Positions 57,996-64,000 of a stretch of DNA of 64,000 nt are shown piece by piece. The translations under genes and the position numbers were made by a program. Numbering within the stretch: position 1 is the stretch's first letter; each line of letters opens with the position of its first letter. The DNA lies in contig NZ_AKGD01000001.1 in the NCBI RefSeq assembly GCF_000271305.1, positions 1,736,001-1,800,000 of the forward strand, read 5' to 3'. The notes below the pieces were generated by a model. That model was not told where the DNA came from. It saw only the letters and a list, made by a program, of their open reading frames with translations, and searched no databases. The stretch is from Hydrocarboniphaga effusa AP103. GTDB lineage: Bacteria > Pseudomonadota > Gammaproteobacteria > Nevskiales > Nevskiaceae.

Positions 57996-58001
57996 AGCGG
58001 C

Positions 58002-58643
58002 TCACGCCGTCGCGAACGGCGCCTCGTGCACGTGGGCGCCGGGCCGCTCGCTGACCGCGGCCTGCAACAGCGCGGCGGCGACGGTGTCGGCTTCGATCGG
58101 TCGGTAGCGCGCCGGCAGCAGCCCGCCGATCACCGGCGCGAGGCGCTGGCCGAGGCCCTCGAGCGTGCGGCTTTCGGCGCGCTCGCCGAGCAGCAGCGAG
58201 GGCCGGAAAATGTGCAGCGAGGCAAAGCCGACCGTGCGCAGATCGCGCTCGACGCGGCCCTTGACCTGGCTGTAGAAGGCCAAGGAGTTCGCATGCGCGC
58301 CCATGGCCGACACGACGAGGAACTGCCGGCTGCCGGCCGCCTTCGCCGCGCGCGCGAGCCGCATCACGAGTTCGTAGTCGACCGCTTCGAAGGCCTGCTT
58401 CGATCCGGCCTTGGCGCGCGTGGTGCCGAGGCAGCAGAACACGTCGTCGGCCTGCAGCGCGGAGCCGAGGCCTTCGAGATCGCCAAAGTCGGTGACGATG
58501 GCCGTGAGCTTCGGGTGCGTCTGCGCAAGCGGCTTGCGCACGAGCACGCTGATTCGATCGAAGCGCGCATCGGCGAGCAGGCGGCGCAGCAAGTGCGAGC
58601 CGATCAGGCCGGTGGAACCGGCGACGAGCGCGTGTCGGGTCAT
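58002..58643 (-). CDS. NAD(P)-binding oxidoreductase, HTATIP2/YbjT-like
   Basis: 213-residue atypical SDR. N-terminal Rossmann motif VAGSTGLIGSHLLRRLL (residues 7-23), VFCCLGTTRAKAGS, and FYSQVKGRVERDLRTVG in the catalytic position. Members act as NAD(P)-dependent reductases or as redox sensors; substrate not known. ATG 58643 gives the normal family start. Confidence 0.85.
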   Translation of the reverse strand: MTRHALVAGSTGLIGSHLLRRLLADARFDRISVLVRKPLAQTHPKLTAIVTDFGDLEGLGSALQADDVFCCLGTTRAKAGSKQAFEAVDYELVMRLARAAKAAGSRQFLVVSAMGAHANSLAFYSQVKGRVERDLRTVGFASLHIFRPSLLLGERAESRTLEGLGQRLAPVIGGLLPARYRPIEADTVAAALLQAAVSERPGAHVHEAPFATA

Positions 58644-58734
58644 CGAAATTCCGGATGAAGTCGCAAGGCCTGCATGATGCCACCGGCTCGGGTCATCATG
58701 GCCGCCTCTTCTTCCGCACCGGACGCGCCCGCCC

Positions 58735-59160
58735 ATGACCGATTTCGTGCTGCATCCGCAGCTCGCTGCCGACAGCTTCGCCCTCGCCGACGCGCCGCTG
58801 AGCCGGCTGCTGCTGAGCAAGGACGCGCGCTACCCATGGTTCATCCTGGTTCCGCGGCGCAGCGACATTCGCGAAATCTACCAACTCGACGCCGCCGACC
58901 AGGCCCAGCTGCTGCTCGAATCGAGCACGCTCGGCCGGGCGGCGATGCAGGCCTTCGGCGGCGACAAGCTCAACGTCGCCGCGCTCGGCAACCTGGTTCC
59001 GCAGCTGCACGTGCATCACATCGTGCGCTTTTCGAGCGATGCGGCCTGGCCGGGCCCGGTGTGGGGCCGGCATCCGGCGGTCGCCTACGATGAGGCTGCA
59101 CGCGAGCAGCGCATTCAGGCCTTGAAAACCCGGCTTACCGCAGGCTGGCACTGGCTATAA
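58735..59160 (+). CDS. HIT-domain protein
   Basis: 141-residue histidine-triad hydrolase-like protein. Active-site segment QLHVHHIVRFSSDAAWPGPV carries the triad in the form H-V-H-H-I-V. Similar short HIT proteins of Pseudomonas and xanthomonads act on nucleoside phosphate conjugates, as inferred from the family. It diverges from the previous gene. Confidence 0.87.
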   Translation: MTDFVLHPQLAADSFALADAPLSRLLLSKDARYPWFILVPRRSDIREIYQLDAADQAQLLLESSTLGRAAMQAFGGDKLNVAALGNLVPQLHVHHIVRFSSDAAWPGPVWGRHPAVAYDEAAREQRIQALKTRLTAGWHWL

Positions 59161-59296
59161 AACCGCCCAGGTCCTGGCGGCACCGACATTGCAGCGTCTT
59201 CGGCCGTGCCTACACTGCGCGCAGCCGGCCACACTGCGAGCTTGAATTTGCTGCACCCCGCACGACCGCGGCTCTCACCACGATGGAGCGAATCGG

Positions 59297-60124
59297 ATGG
59301 ATAGCGTTGCAGGCAAGAAGGTTCTGATCACCGGCGCGGCGATGGGCATGGGCCGGCTCTACGCCGATCTCGCGGTGCGCGAGAAAGCCGCCGCGGTGGT
59401 GCTCTGGGACGTCAACCAGGCCGCGCTCGACACTGCGGTCGCCGAACTCAAGGCGGCCGGCGGCACGGTGTTCGCGTACACCGTCGACGTCTCGAACCTC
59501 GAGAGCATCGAGCAGGCCGCCGCGCAGGTGCAGCGCGAGGCCGGCGACATCGATCTGCTGTTCAACAACGCCGGCATCATTCGTGGCAAGTTCTTCTGGG
59601 AACACGACAACCGGCGCGACATCTGGCCGACGATGGCGATCAACACGCTGGCGATCATGTACATCGCGCGCGCCTTCCTGCCCGCGATGATCGCCAACAA
59701 GCGCGAGAGCCGCATCGTCAACATCGCCTCGGCCGCGGGCACCGTGGCCAATCCGCGCATGAGCGTTTATTGCGCGAGCAAGTGGGCCGCGATCGGCTGG
59801 AGCGATTCGCTGCGGCTCGAGCTCAAGCAGGCCGGCCACGTGCACGTGAAGGTGACGACCGTCTGCCCGAGCTACATTTCCACCGGCATGTTCAGTGGCG
59901 TCAAGGCTCCGCTGCTGACGCCGATCCTGACGCCCGAAGTGGTGACGAATCGCGTCTGGCAGGCGATGAAGGCCGGCAAGCCGCTGCTGACCATGCCCTG
60001 GACCGTGCGCCTGGCGATGCTCGCGCGCGGCCTGCTGCCGCTGGCGCTGTGGGATTTCGTCGCCGACCGCATCTTCGGCATCTACCACAGCATGGATGAC
60101 TTCGAAGGCCGGCCCAAAAGCTGA
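59297..60124 (+). CDS. short-chain dehydrogenase/reductase
   Basis: 275-residue classical SDR. Cofactor motif TGAAMGMGRLYADL, NNAG (LLFNNAGIIRG), catalytic Ser in NIASAAG, and YCASK. A hydrophobic C-terminus (LAMLARGLLPLALWDFVADR) may bind membranes or lipids. It lies 92 bases ahead of the fatty acyl-CoA reductase, same strand, and may act in the same lipid route. Confidence 0.87.
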   Translation: MDSVAGKKVLITGAAMGMGRLYADLAVREKAAAVVLWDVNQAALDTAVAELKAAGGTVFAYTVDVSNLESIEQAAAQVQREAGDIDLLFNNAGIIRGKFFWEHDNRRDIWPTMAINTLAIMYIARAFLPAMIANKRESRIVNIASAAGTVANPRMSVYCASKWAAIGWSDSLRLELKQAGHVHVKVTTVCPSYISTGMFSGVKAPLLTPILTPEVVTNRVWQAMKAGKPLLTMPWTVRLAMLARGLLPLALWDFVADRIFGIYHSMDDFEGRPKS

Positions 60125-60216
60125 AGGCCTGGCGATAAGATCGGCCCTAACGACACGCTCATAACAACAGTGCCCGTCCGGCCCTCCGCCGGGCCGCAAG
60201 AACACCAAGGAGAACC

Positions 60217-62202
60217 ATGAACTACTTCGTCACCGGCGCGACCGGCTTCATCGGCAAGTTTCTGCTCGAGTCGCTGCTCGCGCGTGAAGGGGCCATCGTT
60301 CACGTACTCGTGCGCGAGGGCTCGCGCGACAAGCTCGAAAACCAGCTGCTGCGCTACGGCGACGACGCCTCTCGCATCGTGCCGGTGGTCGGCGACGTGA
60401 CCGAGCCGGGCCTGGTCAGCGCGGCCGATTTCAAGAAGCTCGCCGGCAAGATCGACCATGTGTTCCATCTGGCCGCGCTCTACGACATGACGATGAGCGA
60501 CGAGCTCGCCGATCGCATCAACAACGAGGGCACGCGCAACGTCGTCGCCTTCGTCAACGACCTCGGCGGCAACGTGAAGCTGCATCACGTGTCGAGCATC
60601 GCGGTGGCCGGCGGCGAGCACGTCGGCAAGTTCACCGAAGACATGTTCGACGTCGGACAGAGCACCGATCACCCGTACTACCGCACCAAGTTCCAGTCCG
60701 AAGCGATCGTGCGCAACGAGAGCAAGGTGCCGTTCCGCGTCTATCGTCCGGGCATCGTCGTCGGCCACAGCGTGACCGGCGAAATGGACAAGATCGACGG
60801 CCCCTACTATTTCTTCAAGGCGCTGCAGACGGTCAGCCACAAGGTGCCGAAGTGGATTCCGCTGCTCGGCATCGAAGGCGGCCGCATGCCGATCGCCCCG
60901 GTCGATTTCGTCGCCAAGGCCATCGATGCGATCGCGCACCAGCAGGGCCTCGACGGCCAGTGCTTCCATCTGATGCAGAACAAGTCGCCGACGGTCGGCG
61001 AGCTGCTCGCCATCTGCATGGAAGTGGCGCACGGCCCCGAATTCGCGGCCAAGATCCAGCTGCCGGCGATTCCGAGCTCGGTGCGCGCGCTCGGCTCGCA
61101 GGTCGCCAAGGTGGTGCCGAAGGCCGTGCAGAAGCGCATCGCCGATACCATCGGCGTACCGATGTCGGTGATCGGCTATGCCTTCAACCGCACCGCCTTC
61201 GACAACAAGAAGGCACGCGCCGCGCTCAAGGGCACGGGCATCGACTGCCCGGACATCCGCGACTACGCCGACAAGCTCTGGGCCTACTGGGAGCTGTTCC
61301 TCGACCTGCGCGTGAAGATTCCGGCGCAGGCCATGCAGCGCCTCGCCGGCAAGGTCGTGCTCGTCACCGGCGCGAGCTCGGGCATCGGCTTCAACGCGGC
61401 GAAGAAGTTCGCCGCCGCGGGCGCCAAGGTGATCCTCGTCGCGCGCACACTCGAAAAGCTCGAAGAAGCCAAGTCCGTCATCGAGAAGGCCGGCGGCGAA
61501 GCGCATGTCTACAGCTGCGATCTCACGAGCATGGAAGACATCGATCGCATGGCGGATGAAGTGCTCGCCGACTTCGATCACGTGGACGTGCTGATCAACA
61601 ACGCGGGCCGCTCGATCCGCCGCGCGGTGATGGAATCGACCACGCGCTTCCATGATTTCGAACGCACGATGGAGCTCAACTACTACGGCGCGGTGCGGCT
61701 GATCATGAAGCTGCTGCCGAGCATGGCCAAGCGCAAGAGCGGGCACATCGTCAACATCAGCTCGATCGGCGTGCTCGCCAACGCGGCGCGCTTCTCGGCC
61801 TACGTGGCGAGCAAGGCGGCGCTCGATGCGTTCACGCGCTGCCTGTCGGCCGAAGTGCGCAGCCACAACATCCACACCACGGCCATCTACATGCCGCTGG
61901 TGCGCACGCCGATGATCGCGCCGACCAAGATCTACGACTACGTGCCGACCTGGAGCCCCGACGACGCCGGCGACACCGTGATGCGCGCGGTGCTCGAACG
62001 TCCCAAGTCGATCGCCACCACGCTCGGCACCGCGGCCTCGGTCAGCTACGCGCTGTGGCCCAAGCTCAACGACTACGTGCTGAGCTGGGGCTTCCGGCTG
62101 TTCCCGTCGTCGTCGGCCGCCCGCAAGGGCCGTCGCGAAGGCGCCAAGCCGACGCTCGAGCAGGTGGTGTTCGCGAACGTGTTCAAGGGCGAGCACTGGT
62201 AA
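60217..62202 (+). CDS. farA: alcohol-forming fatty acyl-CoA reductase, two-domain (Maqu_2507-like)
   Basis: 661-residue enzyme with two fused Rossmann domains. The N-terminal extended SDR (MNYFVTGATGFIGKFLLESL, HPYYRTKFQSEAIV, YRPGIVVGHSVTGEMDKIDG) reduces acyl-CoA or acyl-ACP to aldehyde; the C-terminal classical SDR (VTGASSGIGFNAAKKF, NNAGRSIRR, YVASKAALDAF) reduces the aldehyde to alcohol. Length, order and motifs match the Marinobacter enzyme Maqu_2507. AAGGAG precedes the ATG. It suggests fatty alcohol and wax ester formation. Confidence 0.9.
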   Translation: MNYFVTGATGFIGKFLLESLLAREGAIVHVLVREGSRDKLENQLLRYGDDASRIVPVVGDVTEPGLVSAADFKKLAGKIDHVFHLAALYDMTMSDELADRINNEGTRNVVAFVNDLGGNVKLHHVSSIAVAGGEHVGKFTEDMFDVGQSTDHPYYRTKFQSEAIVRNESKVPFRVYRPGIVVGHSVTGEMDKIDGPYYFFKALQTVSHKVPKWIPLLGIEGGRMPIAPVDFVAKAIDAIAHQQGLDGQCFHLMQNKSPTVGELLAICMEVAHGPEFAAKIQLPAIPSSVRALGSQVAKVVPKAVQKRIADTIGVPMSVIGYAFNRTAFDNKKARAALKGTGIDCPDIRDYADKLWAYWELFLDLRVKIPAQAMQRLAGKVVLVTGASSGIGFNAAKKFAAAGAKVILVARTLEKLEEAKSVIEKAGGEAHVYSCDLTSMEDIDRMADEVLADFDHVDVLINNAGRSIRRAVMESTTRFHDFERTMELNYYGAVRLIMKLLPSMAKRKSGHIVNISSIGVLANAARFSAYVASKAALDAFTRCLSAEVRSHNIHTTAIYMPLVRTPMIAPTKIYDYVPTWSPDDAGDTVMRAVLERPKSIATTLGTAASVSYALWPKLNDYVLSWGFRLFPSSSAARKGRREGAKPTLEQVVFANVFKGEHW

Positions 62203-62245
62203 GCAGCTGCTGCGCTCCGCATGCCGCACGAGGGCGGTACGCGTT

Positions 62246-62278
62246 CGGGCCAGCCGATGCTTCGCTTCGGCTGGCCCG
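62246..62278 (+). terminator. hairpin after the acyl-CoA reductase gene
   Basis: Perfect 12-bp stem CGGGCCAGCCGA/TCGGCTGGCCCG with a nine-base loop, 44 bases past the stop. No T run. Confidence 0.5.
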
Positions 62279-62381
62279 GCCCTCACCCTCACGCGCCAAT
62301 CGTACGCTCCGGTTCCTGCGCTCCGTCCTCATCAGACCTGCGTTCGCTCGCGACGCTTCTTCAGAATCAAAGACTGCGCGG

Positions 62382-62427
62382 GTGGATCACGCGACAACGC
62401 GCGCTGATCCACTCATCCTTATTTTTT
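62382..62427 (+). terminator. second terminator candidate in the same gap
   Basis: GTGGATCA/TGATCCAC stem (62382-62389 and 62405-62412), followed by TCATCCTTATTTTTT. The 281-base gap 62203-62483 holds these hairpins and no gene. Confidence 0.5.
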
Positions 62428-62483
62428 GAGATCAGCCGCTCGCGCGACACTCCGCAGAAGAATCCTTAATCTGTGGGGTGCAA

Positions 62484-63746
62484 ATGACCACCCTGCGCCT
62501 GCAAGCCCCGCCATCGATGCGCCTGCCAGCCTCGCTGGCACTGGCGATGGGCTTGCACATGCTCGCGCTGGTCGCGCTGCCTTCGCTCTGGCAGCTCGGC
62601 GGCACGCTGGCCGAGCGCATCAAAGGCCGCGCAGTCCCGCCGCCCGCCGAGGCGCACGGCGAGGTCGTGCCGATCAGGCTGCCGACGATGAACAAGTTCG
62701 AGCTCGTCACCGAGCTGGGCTCCATCGCCAGATCGACTTCCGGCCAGAAGGCCGACACCCTGCCTTCGGCGCAAGCCGCGCGCGGCACCGCGATGAGCCT
62801 GAGCCAGAGCCTTGCCGATGCGGCGCGCCAAGCCCAGGCGGCCTACGAACGCCTGCATCCGCAAGCCGAAAAGCTGCGCTTCGTCGCCGAACTGCGGCTT
62901 GCCGATGGACCGACTCGCGCGATCGCGAGTGAGGCCAGGAAACCCGCAGCAGCAGTCACCGCCAAAACCCCGGAGCCGGCAACCAAGCCCGCCGCGCCGC
63001 CCGCGACACCGAAACCGGCCGACGACGCCGAACGCAAAGCCGAAGAGGCGCAGCAACGCGAACAAGCCCGCCAAGACGCGCGCCAGGCCCAGGAAGCCCG
63101 CGACAGGCTCGCCCAGGCCCAGCGCATGGCCGACGAGCAGGCGCGTCGCGACCAGGACCGGGCGCGGACCGAAGACCGCGCGCGCCAGCAGCGCGCCCTG
63201 CAGCAGGCGATCGAGCAGGCGTCGCGCCAGCCGCTCACGCGCCGGCCGGATGCCACGCCCGCTCCGCGCACGACGCCGCGCGCCGAAGACCCGCATCCGC
63301 AGGTCTTCGACCCGGCCGAGCCGTATCGCGGAGCGGTACCCGACGTCATCGCCGAAGCGCCGCCGCTGCCCGACCAGACCGGCGCCCCGATGACGGCCGG
63401 CGGCGCGGTGCTCGGCCAGGGTGCGGCTCCCGAGCGCGGTCCGGGCGAGGCGGTCGCCGACCGCGGCGCCTTTTTCCAGCGCCTTACGAACCACCTGTTC
63501 CAGATCAATCAGGTGATGCTTGCCGAGGCGATCCGGGCGACGCCGAGGATGACTGTCGAGGTGCACTTCGCGATCGATCGCAACGGCCGTGTGATCGAGG
63601 CTGCGGTCACCCGGAGCACCGGCGACCCGCAGCTCGACGACAAAGCGGTGGCCGTGATTCAGCGGGCGTCGCCGGTTCCGCGCCTATCGTCGGACATGCC
63701 GCAGCAAAAACTCGAACTGAGCTTCCCGGTGCAGATCTACCGCTGA
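62484..63746 (+). CDS. TonB/TolA-like energy-transducing protein
   Basis: 420-residue protein. N-terminal membrane anchor (ASLALAMGLHMLALVALPSL), long Ala/Arg/Glu/Gln-rich coiled-coil-like stem (residues ~120-260), Pro-rich region, and a C-terminal TonB-type domain (about 335-420: MTVEVHFAIDRNGRVIEAAV, TGDPQLDDKAVAVIQRASPV). It would span the periplasm between inner and outer membranes. GGGG five bases before ATG 62484 sets the start. ExbB/D partners are not in view. Confidence 0.8.
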   Translation: MTTLRLQAPPSMRLPASLALAMGLHMLALVALPSLWQLGGTLAERIKGRAVPPPAEAHGEVVPIRLPTMNKFELVTELGSIARSTSGQKADTLPSAQAARGTAMSLSQSLADAARQAQAAYERLHPQAEKLRFVAELRLADGPTRAIASEARKPAAAVTAKTPEPATKPAAPPATPKPADDAERKAEEAQQREQARQDARQAQEARDRLAQAQRMADEQARRDQDRARTEDRARQQRALQQAIEQASRQPLTRRPDATPAPRTTPRAEDPHPQVFDPAEPYRGAVPDVIAEAPPLPDQTGAPMTAGGAVLGQGAAPERGPGEAVADRGAFFQRLTNHLFQINQVMLAEAIRATPRMTVEVHFAIDRNGRVIEAAVTRSTGDPQLDDKAVAVIQRASPVPRLSSDMPQQKLELSFPVQIYR

Positions 63747-63767
63747 GTCGTCAGCGGCCTATTGGCA

Positions 63768-64000
63768 ATGCCCGAACTCCTCCCGCAACAGAATTCGGTC
63801 CCGAGCCCCAACGCCAATGCGCGCGTGCGCTGGTCCTGGGTGCGCCGGTTCGTCACGCGCGTGCTCGTGCTGTTCGAACGTTACCCCTGGCTGCTGCCGC
63901 TGGCCTCGTTCCTGGCCGGCGTGCTGAGCTTCGTGCTCGTACGCCGCGGCGAAGGCATGGCCCGCTACATCGCTTTCACCGCCCTGCTCGGCTGGCCGTG
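63768..64000 (+). CDS. membrane protein, partial
   Basis: The 77 visible codons begin MPELLPQQNSVPSPNANARV, then a basic patch (WSWVRRFVTRVLVLFERYPW) and a first membrane helix LLPLASFLAGVLSFVLV. The gene runs beyond the window edge. The family cannot be named from this part. It starts 21 bases after the TonB-like gene. Confidence 0.6.
   Translation, partial: MPELLPQQNSVPSPNANARVRWSWVRRFVTRVLVLFERYPWLLPLASFLAGVLSFVLVRRGEGMARYIAFTALLGWP

Overview
The window is about 64 kb of high-GC (roughly two-thirds G+C), densely packed bacterial chromosome. Family content points to a gammaproteobacterium of the Xanthomonadales/Lysobacterales. The signs are a XanB2-like chorismatase, a short YcgL protein, a GumN/TraB-type protein, a separate hisE next to tatABC, a TonB/TolA-like protein and a COG4798-like secreted methyltransferase. 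The order is inferred from the families and not proven. I saw no rRNA, tRNA, CRISPR array, insertion sequence or phage gene; the window reads as ordinary chromosome with a few unusual operons and one dispersed repeat.

Layout. 1-2.6 kb: the end of an SsuBC/TauBC-type ABC importer with a LysR regulator. 2.6-10 kb: quinone oxidoreductase, a chorismatase overlapping a LolC/E permease, CorA-YcgL, ThiD, a small secreted protein and malate dehydrogenase. 10-13 kb: a 984-residue Ig-like lipoprotein with a duplicated cysteine-motif domain. 13.3-17.5 kb: a thioesterase, then a membrane-lipid cluster of FAD oxidoreductase, DUF1365, cyclopropane-fatty-acyl-synthase-like enzyme and DUF2062. 17.7-21.6 kb: TesA divergent from a YbbA/YbbP-type ABC system. 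21.7-25.3 kb: glnK-amtB-amtB behind a likely sigma-54 promoter. 25.5-27 kb: LpxL-like acyltransferase and Dtd. 27-32 kb: hisB-H-A-F-E followed by tatABC. 32-34 kb: a TraB/GumN protein and TtcA. 34-37 kb: carbonic anhydrase and a SulP transporter. 37-42 kb: POT peptide transporter, DsbA-like lipoprotein, YggU, M20 peptidase and a small membrane protein. 42-50 kb: an adaptor-RND-PAP2-RND efflux operon. 50.3-56.5 kb: SlyD-like isomerase, secreted methyltransferase-like lipoprotein, membrane protein and MetH. 56.6-64 kb: a DUF1631-like protein, an NAD(P)-binding protein, a HIT protein, an SDR, an alcohol-forming fatty acyl-CoA reductase, a TonB-like protein and a partial membrane protein.

How the genes work together. 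Several operons are tightly coupled by 4-base ATGA or GTGA overlaps: SsuB/SsuC, chorismatase/lolE, DUF1365/CFA, ABC ATPase/permease, carbonic anhydrase/SulP, M20/YggU and RND/PAP2/RND. These suggest joint work in small-molecule import, lipoprotein or lipid handling, bicarbonate supply and envelope efflux. Ammonium uptake appears to be under nitrogen control. The fatty acyl-CoA reductase suggests fatty alcohol or wax ester formation.

The most unusual items are four. A 32-bp repeat forms a perfect inverted pair in front of hisF and recurs inside the 3' end of the PAP2 gene. The PAP2 phosphatase itself sits between two RND pumps. The Ig-like lipoprotein carries a duplicated CLLC domain. The methyltransferase-fold protein carries a lipoprotein signal.
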